From Comamonas aquatica NBRC 14918 (GTDB taxonomy: Bacteria; Pseudomonadota; Gammaproteobacteria; Burkholderiales; Burkholderiaceae_C): a stretch of 64,000 bases of DNA. Below are positions 31,611 to 40,390 of the stretch, in pieces; positions within the stretch are counted from its first letter, which is position 1; each line of letters begins with the position of its first letter. The stretch lies in NCBI RefSeq assembly GCF_000739875.1, contig NZ_BBJR01000043.1, positions 1 through 64,000 on the forward strand, read 5' to 3'. The position numbers and the translations under genes were made by a program. The notes beneath the pieces were generated by a model that saw nothing but the letters and a program-made list of their open reading frames with translations, searched no databases and was not told the DNA's origin.

Positions 31611-32103
31611 CGTTCTGAGCCCCCCCTCTTTGCACGACCAGGGAAGCGCCGGTCGCACCGACCGGCAACCCGCGGTTGTCGATGCCCCAGCTGTGTTGCG
31701 CGCCTTCGGACAGGGCAGCGCCATCAACCAGCACCTGGACCCCGGCCGGCAACTGTGCCGACCACGTGGGCACGGTGCGGCTGGACAGGTAGTTGCATGT
31801 GGCACTGCCCTGCGCCGCCTCCACCAGCAACCGATAACCGGCGCCCGCCAGGTGTTCCAGCGTCAGCACGGCCGCGGCCTGGCCTTCATGCGTCTGACAG
31901 GGGTTGCGCAGCGCCAGGGCCTTGGCCACCCCCCACCCCTGCTCCAGATCGCTGCGGGCCTGTTGGGTGCGCGATCCGTTAACCCAGTCACCGCCCAGCG
32001 AGACGCCAAGCAGCAGCAGGAAGGCCATGACCGTCAGCGTGACCATCAGCTCGATCAAGGTCAGACCCGCCTGGGCCGACAGGCCTGGGCGACCGCTCAC
32101 CAT
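31588..32103 (-). CDS. type IV pilus minor pilin, FimT/GspH-like
   Basis: 171 residues. Prepilin site AQAG|LTLIELMVTLTVMA with Glu at +5, and a GspH/FimT-like globular part ending GAQNDETIQWY. Start MVSGRPGLS at 32103 overlaps the preceding gene by seven bases. Second gene of the operon. Confidence 0.8.
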   Translation of the reverse strand: MVSGRPGLSAQAGLTLIELMVTLTVMAFLLLLGVSLGGDWVNGSRTQQARSDLEQGWGVAKALALRNPCQTHEGQAAAVLTLEHLAGAGYRLLVEAAQGSATCNYLSSRTVPTWSAQLPAGVQVLVDGAALSEGAQHSWGIDNRGLPVGATGASLVVQRGGAQNDETIQWY

Positions 32104-32555
32104 GCACCCAGGGCCGGGCACGCGCTGGCCGCATTGCGCACGTTGTTGGCATCGAGGCTCAAGGTGCAGGCACCACTCTTGCGCGTCGCCGTCAGGGTGT
32201 AGGTCGTGCTGTCCGAGGTCACCCGGTAATCAAACAACTCCCCTTGCGTCGGTACCCAGGCGCTGAAGTCGGTCTGCATGCTGCCTTCACGGGCCGCCAC
32301 GGTCCGCGGGACCAGCGCGTTCGCGTAGGTGGGGTAGACCAGGGTCTTCTGGAACCGGTTCTCCAGCACCAGGCTCAGCGCCACCAGATCGGCCGACGCG
32401 GCACGCGCTTGGCTCTTGGCCATGTACTGGCTGTACATGGGCATGGCCACGGCCGCCAGGATGGCCACCAGCGCCACCACGATCATCAACTCAATCAGCG
32501 TAAACCCTCGAGCAGCCACCGACCGGCTTGCCCGAACACCTGCAGAAAAATCCAT
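32097..32555 (-). CDS. type IV pilin, PilE-like
   Basis: 152 residues. Classical prepilin N-terminus AARG|FTLIELMIVVALVAILA with Glu at +5, then an Ala/Gln-rich helix. A C-terminal disulfide pair (GACTLSL and SACPALG) resembles the pilin D-loop. Start MDFSAGVRAS. Probably a minor rather than the major pilin, since it heads a minor-pilin operon and is closely overlapped by the next gene. Confidence 0.8.
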   Translation of the reverse strand: MDFSAGVRASRSVAARGFTLIELMIVVALVAILAAVAMPMYSQYMAKSQARAASADLVALSLVLENRFQKTLVYPTYANALVPRTVAAREGSMQTDFSAWVPTQGELFDYRVTSDSTTYTLTATRKSGACTLSLDANNVRNAASACPALGAW

Positions 32556-32820
32556 AACTCTGGCCAAAAAACTTCTATGTGCGCGTAGAACGCTGGAAAC
32601 AACAGAATATCGTGCGACTCGCGCAAAGCGATTGCGAAGGGACATAGGCTACAGGCCAGGCCCTGCTCAGGCCGTTGGTCGGCCTATTTCTGACAAGGGT
32701 TAACATTTATGCTGGGTCTAAACAACACCGCACGCCCTGCCACGCCCACCGTGCACCAAGGTGATGCACGCTGCTATCGTATTGCATGGCAATTAACGCT
32801 GGCCGTTACAGCGTTTCGCG

Positions 32821-32872
32821 CACTTTTCAAAGCCAAATCCAGTACTGGCAAGCGCTGCGCGCTCTCCATAAA
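32821..32872. repeat. dispersed hairpin repeat R5
   Basis: ACTTTTCAAAGCC, then CCAGTACTGG, then AAGCGCTGCGCGCTCTC. The left end matches R9 and the right half matches the second half of R3. Confidence 0.55.
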
Positions 32873-32884
32873 TTCAAAGCATGG

Positions 32885-32905
32885 AAAAAGGAGCCGCAGC
32901 TCCTT
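32885..32905 (-). terminator. intrinsic terminator of chemoreceptor gene
   Basis: Stem AAGGAGC/GCTCCTT with CGCA loop, then T5 on the minus strand, 23 bp past the stop codon at 32928. Confidence 0.8.
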
Positions 32906-32927
32906 GAGGGGGGACAGGCCACGCGCC

Positions 32928-34928
32928 TCAGGCCAGGGCCAGTGACGGGCTGCGGGCCGACCGCACGTGCGGCACGGCCACGGCCTGCGCGGCGGGGGCG
33001 CCGTCCCAGCGGAACAGGGACACCGCCTGCACCAGCTCCTGCCCCTGCAGGTTCAGGCTGTTGGCGGCGGCGGCCATCTCTTCCACCAGGGCGGCATTTT
33101 GCTGTGTGGCCTGGTCCATCTGCTGCACCGCTTCGCCCACCTGGGCCACGCCGCTGGCCTGTTGCTGGCTGGCGCTGCTGATGGCGGCGACGATGTCGTT
33201 CACCTTCTGGATGGCGGCCACCACATCGTCCATGGTGTCACCGGCCTTTTGCACCAGCACATTGCCCTCGCCCACTCGCGCCACGCTGGCCTCGATCAGT
33301 TGCTTGATCTGCTTGGCCGCATCCGCGCTGCGCTGCGCCAGGCTGCGCACTTCGCTGGCCACCACGGCAAAACCGCGGCCCTGCTCGCCCGCGCGGGCGG
33401 CTTCCACCGCCGCATTCAGCGCCAGGATGTTGGTCTGGAAGGCGATGCCGTCGATGACGCCGATGATGTCGGCAATCTGGCGGCTGCTGTCGTGGATGCC
33501 CTGCATGGTCTGCACCACCTGGCCCACCACCGCGCCGCCCTGCACCGCCACATCGCGGGCCGAATGCGCCAGGTGGCTGGCCTCGCGCGCGTTGTCGGCG
33601 TTGTGGCGCACGGTGGCGCTGAGCTGTTCCATCGAGGCGGCGGTTTCCTCCAGCGCACTGGCCTGGCTTTCGGTGCGGCTGGACAGATCCAGGTTGCCCT
33701 GGGCGATTTCGGCGCTGGCCAGGGCCACACTGTCCGCACCCCGGCGCACCTGGGCCACCATGGGACGCAGGTGCGCGCGCATGGCCTGCTGCGCCTGCAG
33801 CAATTCACCCACTTCGTTGCTGCCCACGGCGTGGTCTTCACCACTCAGGTCCCCCTGGGCCACGGCCTGGGCCATGGCCACCGCCTGGTGCAGCGGCTGG
33901 GTGATGGAGCGCACGAACACCACGGCCAGCCACAGCCCGCCCGCCAGGCCCGCTGCCATCAGCGCCAGCATCGCGGTCAGTTGCTGGCGCAAGCGGCGCT
34001 CCTCGGCGCGCAGGGCCTCGGTCAAGGCCTCGGTGCCGCCCACGGCCAGTCCATTCACGGCCTCGATGCTGCGCGTCAGCGCGTCAAAAAAGGTCGGCGC
34101 GGCCAGGGACAGCTGCGGCGCGTTGATCAACTGGTCGGCCGCCATCTTCAGGCTCTCGCTGCCCAGCTGCTGGGCCTGGCCCCACGGTGCCTCCAGCACC
34201 TGGCGGTAACGGGGGTTGAGCTGCATGGCGCGCTTCAGCGAACGGCCCACGGACGCTTGCAGGTCCGCCACCCGCTGGTGCAGGGCGCGCAGACTGCCGC
34301 GGTTTTCAGGCGGCAGCGTGCCCTGGGCCAGGAAGCCGGCGCCCTGCCCGCGCAGCAGCCCCAGGCTTTCACTGAGCAGCGGGGCCTGGGTCAGCAGCGC
34401 CTGGATCATGGCCTGGCTGTCATCACGGGCCGTGGTGTTCAGGGCATAGGTGTGCAGCAGCGCTTCGTTGAGCAGCAACAGCTGCACCACCAGCTGGGTG
34501 TGCTGCGCCATGCTGTCGGGGCCGCGGATGCTGCGGCTGGCCACCGCCTGCTCCAGCGTCTTCCAGCGCTGCACCAGCTGGTCCAGTTGCTGGCGCAGCT
34601 CGGGCGGCGCCTCGGCCTGCGCCAGGGCCTGCTGGGCCTGCGCCAGGCGCTGGTGGACCGTCTCGCGCACCGCGTCGCGGCGGGCGGCCATGGTGGCATC
34701 GCCGCCCAGCATGCCGGCGGCCGTGCCGCGGTGCACCTGCAGCTGCTGCACGGCGGCATTGACGGCCATCATGGGCGGCATGCCGGTGGCCTCGCTGCGC
34801 GCGTGGCGCAGATTGCCCAGCACATCGGTCACATACAGCGACAGGGGCAGCGCCACCATCACCAGCGCCACCAAACCCAGAATCAGCAGCTTGTGGGACA
34901 AGCGCATGCGATGCAGCACAGAGGTCAT
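32928..34928 (-). CDS. methyl-accepting chemotaxis protein with NIT-like sensor region
   Basis: Inner-membrane chemoreceptor of 666 residues. TM1 about 13-34; periplasmic all-helical domain about 35-315; TM2 about 317-339; HAMP about 340-390; signalling hairpin about 494-525 (GIAFQTNILALNAAVEAA). The segment QQLQVHRGTAAGMLGG (61-76) followed by long helices resembles nitrate/nitrite-sensing (NIT) domains, so nitrate or nitrite is a possible but unproven ligand. No C-terminal NWETF-type CheR tether. Start MTSVLHRMRLSHKLL (34928). Confidence 0.88.
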   Translation of the reverse strand: MTSVLHRMRLSHKLLILGLVALVMVALPLSLYVTDVLGNLRHARSEATGMPPMMAVNAAVQQLQVHRGTAAGMLGGDATMAARRDAVRETVHQRLAQAQQALAQAEAPPELRQQLDQLVQRWKTLEQAVASRSIRGPDSMAQHTQLVVQLLLLNEALLHTYALNTTARDDSQAMIQALLTQAPLLSESLGLLRGQGAGFLAQGTLPPENRGSLRALHQRVADLQASVGRSLKRAMQLNPRYRQVLEAPWGQAQQLGSESLKMAADQLINAPQLSLAAPTFFDALTRSIEAVNGLAVGGTEALTEALRAEERRLRQQLTAMLALMAAGLAGGLWLAVVFVRSITQPLHQAVAMAQAVAQGDLSGEDHAVGSNEVGELLQAQQAMRAHLRPMVAQVRRGADSVALASAEIAQGNLDLSSRTESQASALEETAASMEQLSATVRHNADNAREASHLAHSARDVAVQGGAVVGQVVQTMQGIHDSSRQIADIIGVIDGIAFQTNILALNAAVEAARAGEQGRGFAVVASEVRSLAQRSADAAKQIKQLIEASVARVGEGNVLVQKAGDTMDDVVAAIQKVNDIVAAISSASQQQASGVAQVGEAVQQMDQATQQNAALVEEMAAAANSLNLQGQELVQAVSLFRWDGAPAAQAVAVPHVRSARSPSLALA

Positions 34929-35068
34929 AGCAAATTGCGATACAGCCACTGCTGTCCGCACAGTCAGTGCCCACACCGGCTCGAAAAAAGTTGGTGAAGC
35001 AAGTATCCGCAGTAAGCCTGTCAGCGCAGCGATCCGGCGGGCAAAAAAGTGGAGGCTTGCATCCAAAA

Positions 35069-35082
35069 TTGACACAGATCAA
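35069..35082. promoter_or_regulatory. FNR/Anr-type palindrome
   Basis: TTGACACAGATCAA fits TTGAY-N4-RTCAA in the 233-bp divergent region between the chemoreceptor (start 34928) and the FAD oxidoreductase (start 35162). It could serve either gene; distance to the oxidoreductase ATG is about 80 bp. Confidence 0.45.
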
Positions 35083-35161
35083 GCAAAACACCGCCTGGGA
35101 AACCCCTGGGCCGTCGCCACCACCCCTTCACAAGGGCCAGAACCCGCGTATCGTTGCAGGC

Positions 35162-36331
35162 ATGAGCGAAGCAACTAGCAATATGCAGGCCCAGCAATGG
35201 GACATCGTGGTGATTGGCGCCGGCATGGCCGGGGCCAGCACGGCCTGGCAGCTGGCGCAGGCGGGCCAGCGCGTGCTGGTGCTGGAGCGCGAAACCCAGC
35301 CCGGCTACCACACCACAGGCCGCTCGGCGGCCTTGTTCGAAGAGCATTACGGCCCCCCCCAGGTGCAGGCGCTGACGCGCGCCAGCCGCGCCTTCTATGA
35401 AAATCCGCCCCCCGGCTTCACCGATGTGCCGCTGCTGCACCCGCGTGGCGTGATGTACGTGGCCACGGCCGCGCAAAAACCGCTGATCGATAGCGCCTAT
35501 GCCGAGGCGGTGCGCCACTCCCCGGGCGCCCAGCGCCTGGACGGCGATGCGCTACGCGCCCTGGTGCCGGTGCTGAACGCCAGCATCGTCGATGGCTTTG
35601 TGGACGATGGCGCGCGCGACATCGAGGTCCACGCCCTGCACCAGGGCTTTCTGCGCGGCCTGCGCCAGCAGGGCGGCCAGGTCTGGTGCCAGGCCGAGGT
35701 CACCGGCCTGCAGCACGACGTGTTCGCCAGCCGCTGGACGGTCACGCTGGCCGACGGGCGTCAGCTGCAGACCCACGCACTGGTGAATGCCGCCGGCGCC
35801 TGGGCCGATGGCCTGGGCGAGCTGGCCGGGGCCCGCGCCATCGGCCTGGTGCCGGCGCGCCGCAGCGCCTTCACCTTCCCCGCACCCGAGGGGATGGAGG
35901 CCGCGCACTGGCCGGCCGTCATCAGCGCGGACGAGAGCTTCTACTTCAAGCCCGATGCCGGGCAGCTGCTGGGTTCCCCGGCGAATGCCGACGCCACCTA
36001 CCCCCACGATGTGCAGCCCGAGGAGGAGGACATCGCCACCGGCATCTGGAACATCGAGCAGGCCACCACGCTGCGCATCCGCCGCCCCTCGCACACCTGG
36101 GCGGGGCTGCGCTCCTTCGTCGCCGATGGCGAGATGGTGATCGGCTGGGATGACGAGGTCCCCGGCCTGTTCTGGGTGGCCGCCCAGGGCGGCTACGGCA
36201 TCCAGAGCGCCGCCGCCTACAGTCTGCTGGCGCGCAACCTGCTGCTGGACGAGCCCATCGACCCCAGCCTGATGGACGAGGGCGTGGACCTGGCCGCGCT
36301 GGAGCCGGCACGCCTGCAGCGCGAGCGTTGA
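35162..36331 (+). CDS. FAD-dependent oxidoreductase (DAO family)
   Basis: 389 residues. The Rossmann FAD loop is near the N-terminus (VVIGAGMAGASTAWQLA, then VLVLERE) and a second conserved block is GRSAALFEEHYG. C-terminal FWVAAQGGYGIQSAAA is typical of D-amino-acid oxidase/sarcosine-oxidase-like proteins. No signal peptide. Substrate not deducible; a glycine-oxidase or D-amino-acid dehydrogenase-like role is possible. Start MSEATSNMQ; a second ATG lies 21 bp downstream. Confidence 0.85.
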   Translation: MSEATSNMQAQQWDIVVIGAGMAGASTAWQLAQAGQRVLVLERETQPGYHTTGRSAALFEEHYGPPQVQALTRASRAFYENPPPGFTDVPLLHPRGVMYVATAAQKPLIDSAYAEAVRHSPGAQRLDGDALRALVPVLNASIVDGFVDDGARDIEVHALHQGFLRGLRQQGGQVWCQAEVTGLQHDVFASRWTVTLADGRQLQTHALVNAAGAWADGLGELAGARAIGLVPARRSAFTFPAPEGMEAAHWPAVISADESFYFKPDAGQLLGSPANADATYPHDVQPEEEDIATGIWNIEQATTLRIRRPSHTWAGLRSFVADGEMVIGWDDEVPGLFWVAAQGGYGIQSAAAYSLLARNLLLDEPIDPSLMDEGVDLAALEPARLQRER

Positions 36332-36370
36332 TCCACAAAGCAGAGCAGGTAGCGCAGGTTCTGCAACCCT

Positions 36371-36428
36371 TTCCAGCGCTTTCAGGCCTGCAACCCTTGC
36401 CAGACAAGCGCTAGCAGCTCCTTTTTTG
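36371..36428. repeat. dispersed hairpin repeat R6
   Basis: CCAGCGCTTTCAGG, a spacer, then AAGCGCTAGCAGCTCC and six T. The 15-mer GCGCTAGCAGCTCCT (36408-36422) is identical to one inside topB at 59458-59472. Confidence 0.7.
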
Positions 36429-36440
36429 ATAAACCACCAT

Positions 36441-36472
36441 AAAAAAATCCCGTCCGGCGCTAACCGGACGGG
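36441..36472 (-). terminator. intrinsic terminator of the Bug-type gene
   Basis: 9-bp stem CCCGTCCGG/CCGGACGGG with a 6-nt loop, followed by seven A on the plus strand (T7 on minus), 37 bp past the stop codon. Confidence 0.88.
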
Positions 36473-36509
36473 CTTTGGGGTGGGCTCAGGGCATGCCTGC
36501 GCAGCCGGC

Positions 36510-37490
36510 TTACAGTTCGATCTTCGCGACGTCGATGATCTTCTTGTACTTGGCGATTTCGCCGTTGATGTACTTGCCCGCATCCAACTTGCTGTCCATC
36601 ACGGACGCGCCGGCGTCTTCCATCTTCTTGCGGAACTCGGGCGAGGCCATGGTCTTGTCCAGCGCCGCCTTCAGCTTGGCCGCGATGGGCGCGGGCAGGT
36701 TGGCGGGGGCCATCATGGCGAACCAGGAGTTGATGTCCACATTCTTGAACTCGGGCGTTTCCGCCAGGGCAGGAATGTCGGGGGTGGCGGCGTAGCGCTT
36801 GGCTTCGGTGGTGCCGATGGGGGTCACCTTGCCGGCCTTGATCAGCGGCAGGCCCGAGGACAGCACGAACACGCCGTACTCGATGTTGTCGCCCAGCACG
36901 TCGTTCGTCAGCGCAGGCACGCCGCGGTAAGGCACGTGCTGCATGTCGATCTTGCCCTGGTCCTTCATCATTTCACCGGCCAGGTGCAGGGCCGTGCCCA
37001 CGCCCGACGAACCGTAGCTGAACTTGCCGGGGTTGGCCTTGACGGCCTTGACGAACTCGGCGGCATTCTTCACGCCGGCCTTCTTGGAAGCCACCAGCAC
37101 CATGGGCTGCGACGCCACCATGCCGATGGGTGTGAAGTCGCTGATCTTGTACTTCACGGCCTTGTTGATCTGGTTGGCAATGGCGATTTCGTTGTTCGCG
37201 CCCACCAGCAGCGTGTAGCCGTCGGGCTTGGCGCTGGCCACCTTCTGTGCACCAATGGCGCCACCGGCGCCGCCCAGGTTCTCGACCACCACGGTCTGGC
37301 CCAGGTGCTTTTCGATTTCGTTGGCCACCAGACGGCCCACCAGGTCGGTTGAGCCGCCCGCAGGGTAGCCCACGACGATGGTCACGGGCTTGTTGGGGAA
37401 GGAAGCGGCGTCATCCGCCAACGCGGAGCCGGCTGCCAGCATGGCAGCACCGCAGGCAATCAGGGTGCGACGAAGAATGGTTGTGGTCAT
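36510..37490 (-). CDS. Bug/TctC-family periplasmic substrate-binding protein
   Basis: 326 residues. Signal peptide MTTTILRRTLIACGAAMLAA ending at about Ala25, then the family opening FPNKPVTIVVGYPAGGSTD with the ligand-contact segment, and GANNEIAIANQIN, VASQPMVLVA and YGSSGVGTALHLAGE. Such receptors bind carboxylates in Burkholderiales and are often orphans. No tctAB transporter gene is nearby. AAGGAC precedes the ATG. Two tight palindromes upstream suggest specific control. Confidence 0.92.
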   Translation of the reverse strand: MTTTILRRTLIACGAAMLAAGSALADDAASFPNKPVTIVVGYPAGGSTDLVGRLVANEIEKHLGQTVVVENLGGAGGAIGAQKVASAKPDGYTLLVGANNEIAIANQINKAVKYKISDFTPIGMVASQPMVLVASKKAGVKNAAEFVKAVKANPGKFSYGSSGVGTALHLAGEMMKDQGKIDMQHVPYRGVPALTNDVLGDNIEYGVFVLSSGLPLIKAGKVTPIGTTEAKRYAATPDIPALAETPEFKNVDINSWFAMMAPANLPAPIAAKLKAALDKTMASPEFRKKMEDAGASVMDSKLDAGKYINGEIAKYKKIIDVAKIEL

Positions 37491-37510
37491 AAAAGGTCCT
37501 TGTTGCCCGG

Positions 37511-37532
37511 ATTGTGAACAACTTTTCACAAT
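37511..37532. promoter_or_regulatory. operator-like palindrome 1 before Bug gene
   Basis: Perfect inverted repeat ATTGTGAA-N6-TTCACAAT, 21 bp upstream of the Bug-type ATG. It resembles a CRP half-site pair, but TGTGA and TCACA are eight apart rather than six, so another regulator is more likely. Confidence 0.55.
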
Positions 37533-37534
37533 GT

Positions 37535-37552
37535 TTGCATGAATATATGCAA
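37535..37552. promoter_or_regulatory. operator-like palindrome 2 before Bug gene
   Basis: Perfect inverted repeat TTGCAT-GAATAT-ATGCAA, three bases beyond palindrome 1 in the Bug-type promoter region. Confidence 0.5.
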
Positions 37553-37663
37553 TGTTGACATGCCACATGCGCAAGACCGGCGACCCGAAACAGGGCGCCC
37601 GTCCCGTGCAGGGTGCACCCCGCACCAAGATGGCACCTGCAGCAAAGCCGCCACGCACCCATG

Positions 37664-37692
37664 AAAAAAGCCCGCAGGCAATGCCTGCGGGC
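37664..37692 (-). terminator. intrinsic terminator of fba
   Basis: Stem GCCCGCAGGC/GCCTGCGGGC with a 3-nt loop, then T6 on the minus strand, 41 bp after the fba stop. Confidence 0.9.
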
Positions 37693-37733
37693 CGGGGTCT
37701 GTCAGGCGCGGGGCGCCGGCAGCGTCAGTGCGC

Positions 37734-38798
37734 TCAGTTCACAACCTGGGCCAGTTCGCCCGCGGCGTACTTCTTGGCCATCTGCTCCAGGCTGTAGCCC
37801 TTGATCTTGCCGCCCTGGCCTTCGCAACCGAACTCCAGGTAACGCGCCTTGCAGACCTGCTTGGCGGCTTCGCGCGCGGGCTTGAGCCATTCGCGGGCGT
37901 CGAACTTGTCGGGGTTCTCGGCCAGGAACTTGCGCACCGCACCGGTCATCGCCAGGCGGATGTCGGTGTCGATGTTCACCTTGCGCACGCCGTACTTGAT
38001 GGCTTCCTGGATTTCCTTGACGGGCACGCCGTAGGTTTCCTTCATCTTGCCGCCGTACTGGTTGATGATGGCCAGCAGTTCCTGGGGCACGGAGGAGGAG
38101 CCGTGCATCACCAAGTGGGTGTTGGGGATGCGGGCGTGAATTTCCTTGACGCGGGAAATCGCCAGGATGTCGCCCGTAGGGGGGCGGCTGAACTTGTAGG
38201 CGCCGTGGCTGGTGCCGATGGCGATGGCCAGGGCGTCCAGCTGCGTGGCCTGCACGAACTGGGCGGCTTCCTCAGGGTCGGTCAGCATCTGGCTGTGGTC
38301 CAGCTTGCCTTCGGCGCCAATGCCATCTTCCTCGCCGGCTTCACCGGTTTCCAGGTTGCCCAGGCAGCCCAGTTCGCCTTCGACGGTGGCGCCGATGCGG
38401 TGGGCCATGGCCACGACCTGTTTGGTCACGTCCACGTTGTAGTCGAAGGACGAAGGCGTCTTGCCGTCGCTCATCAGCGAGCCGTCCATCATCACCGAGC
38501 CGAAGCCCAGGTTCAGCGCACCCTGGCACACCTCGGGGGTGGTGCCGTGGTCCTGGTGCATCACCAGGGGGATGTGGGGGTACATCTCGGCGGCGGCCTG
38601 GATCAGGTGCTTGATGAAGGGCTCACCAGCGTACTTGCGGGCGCCGGCGCTGGCCTGCAGGATCACGGGTGCGCCGACTTCGTCAGCCGCAGCCATCACG
38701 GCCTGGACCTGTTCCAGGTTGTTCACGTTGAAGGCGGGGATGCCATAGCCGTTTTCGGCGGCATGGTCGAGCATTTCACGCATCGAGATCAGAGGCAT
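37734..38798 (-). CDS. fba: fructose-bisphosphate aldolase, class II
   Basis: Zn-dependent aldolase of glycolysis, gluconeogenesis and (in autotrophs) the Calvin cycle (CbbA type). 354 residues. Metal-binding [10 protein letters not shown] and the glycine-rich [17 protein letters not shown]; later HGSSSVPQE and NIDTDIRLA. 140 bp downstream of pyk on the same strand; pepP-pyk-fba could be one unit. Strong terminator follows. Confidence 0.96.
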   Translation of the reverse strand: MPLISMREMLDHAAENGYGIPAFNVNNLEQVQAVMAAADEVGAPVILQASAGARKYAGEPFIKHLIQAAAEMYPHIPLVMHQDHGTTPEVCQGALNLGFGSVMMDGSLMSDGKTPSSFDYNVDVTKQVVAMAHRIGATVEGELGCLGNLETGEAGEEDGIGAEGKLDHSQMLTDPEEAAQFVQATQLDALAIAIGTSHGAYKFSRPPTGDILAISRVKEIHARIPNTHLVMHGSSSVPQELLAIINQYGGKMKETYGVPVKEIQEAIKYGVRKVNIDTDIRLAMTGAVRKFLAENPDKFDAREWLKPAREAAKQVCKARYLEFGCEGQGGKIKGYSLEQMAKKYAAGELAQVVN

Positions 38799-38938
38799 GG
38801 TCGTGGTCCGGTCAAAAAAGTTGGAATGTAGCGCGGCCGTAACCGCGTCGTAACCGCCGATTTTAACCGCCCCTACCCCGGCTGACCATGGCGCGGCGCA
38901 ATCGCCCGCCCGCCCGCTGGGGTGGCGGCGCGCCGCCC

Positions 38939-40390
38939 TCAGGGCACGCGGCAGATCTGCAGCATGTTGGTGCCGCCGGGCTGGCCCATGGGCTCGCCGC
39001 AGGTGATGGCGTAGACATCGCCGGACTGCACGATGCCGCGCATGCGCAGGTGGCTTTCGGCCTGCACCAGGGCGGTGTCACGCTCGGCGCTGGTGTCCAT
39101 CAGCAGCGGGCGCACATTGCGGTACAGCGCCATCTTGCGCTGGGTGCTGACCTTGGGGGTCAGCGCGTAAATGGGCGTGTGGATGCGGTGGCGGCTCATC
39201 CACAACGCGGTCGAGCCGCTGTCCGTCATGGCCACGATGGCCTTGGCGTCCAGCTTGTGGGCGGTGAACAGCGCGCCCAGGGCGATCGCCTGGTCGATGC
39301 GGGTGAACTCGCGCTCGCCGAACTGTGCGTCCTGGCTGCGGTCCTCGGCGGCCTCGGCCGCGGCGCAGATGTGGGCCATCTCACGCACCGTCTCCAGCGG
39401 GTACTTGCCGGCCGCGGTCTCGGCGCTGAGCATCACGGCGTCCGTGCCGTCGAGCACGGCGTTGGCCACGTCGCTGACCTCGGCGCGCGTGGGCACGGGG
39501 TTGGTGATCATGCTCTCCATCATCTGGGTCGCGGTGATCACCACCTTGTCCATGTCGCGCGCCATGCGGATCATCTTCTTTTGCAGTGCCGGCACGGCGG
39601 CGTTGCCCACCTCCACGGCCAGGTCGCCACGCGCCACCATGATGCCGTCCGAGGCCTTGAGGATTTCCTCCAGCAGCGGGATGGCCTCGGCGCGCTCGAT
39701 CTTGGCGATCAGGCCGGGGCGGTGGCCGCTGCCGGCGCAGGCCACGGTGCACAGCTGGCGCGCCATTTCCATGTCGGTGGCGTTCTTGGGGAAGCTGACC
39801 GCCACGTAGTCGGCGCCCAGGGCCATGGCGGTCTTGATGTCCTCCATGTCCTTGGCCGTCAGCGCCGGCGCCGTCAGGCCGCCGCCCTGCTTGTTGATGC
39901 CCTTGTTGTTGGACAGCTCGCCGCCGATGGTCACCGTGGTGTGCACGGCATCGCCCAGCACGCGCTCCACGGTCAGCACGATCAGGCCGTCGTTGAGCAG
40001 CAGCACGTCGCCCGCCTTCACATCGCGCGGCAGCTCCTTGTAGTCCAGGCCCACGCCCTGCAGGTCGCCCGGCTCCTTGCGGCTGGCATCCAGCACGAAG
40101 CTGGCCCCCGCCACCAATTGCACCTTGCCGTCTGCGAACTTGCCGACGCGGATCTTGGGGCCTTGCAGGTCGGCCATGATGGCCACTTCGCGCCCGGCCA
40201 GCACGGCCGCCTCACGCACGGCCTTGGCGCGGTCGATGTGGTCCTGGGCGGTGCCGTGGCTGAAGTTCAAGCGCACCACGTTCACGCCCGTGGCAATCAT
40301 CTTGGCGAGCAGATCCACCTCGCTCGAGGCGGGGCCCAGGGTGGCCACGATCTTGGTGGCACGGCGGATGTACAGGTCTTGCAGGCTCAT
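38939..40390 (-). CDS. pyk: pyruvate kinase
   Basis: Phosphoenolpyruvate to pyruvate with ATP formation. 483 residues: N-terminal [27 protein letters not shown], the catalytic region [18 protein letters not shown] and [22 protein letters not shown], and a C-terminal regulatory domain. ATG at 40390 shares its A with the pepP stop (TGATG), so translation is coupled. Confidence 0.96.
   Translation of the reverse strand: MSLQDLYIRRATKIVATLGPASSEVDLLAKMIATGVNVVRLNFSHGTAQDHIDRAKAVREAAVLAGREVAIMADLQGPKIRVGKFADGKVQLVAGASFVLDASRKEPGDLQGVGLDYKELPRDVKAGDVLLLNDGLIVLTVERVLGDAVHTTVTIGGELSNNKGINKQGGGLTAPALTAKDMEDIKTAMALGADYVAVSFPKNATDMEMARQLCTVACAGSGHRPGLIAKIERAEAIPLLEEILKASDGIMVARGDLAVEVGNAAVPALQKKMIRMARDMDKVVITATQMMESMITNPVPTRAEVSDVANAVLDGTDAVMLSAETAAGKYPLETVREMAHICAAAEAAEDRSQDAQFGEREFTRIDQAIALGALFTAHKLDAKAIVAMTDSGSTALWMSRHRIHTPIYALTPKVSTQRKMALYRNVRPLLMDTSAERDTALVQAESHLRMRGIVQSGDVYAITCGEPMGQPGGTNMLQICRVP

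Larger units (their letters stand above)
32556..32927. other. intergenic region pilE / chemoreceptor
   Basis: 372 bp without a credible gene. From left to right it holds the expected promoter region of the pilus operon (minus; no clear consensus seen), an AT-rich stretch with GGGTTAACATTTATG, repeat copy R5, and the terminator of the downstream-facing chemoreceptor gene. Confidence 0.6.

Noticed and set aside
37512-37531. CRP site in front of the Bug gene
   Set aside because: TGTGA and TCACA are separated by eight rather than six bases.
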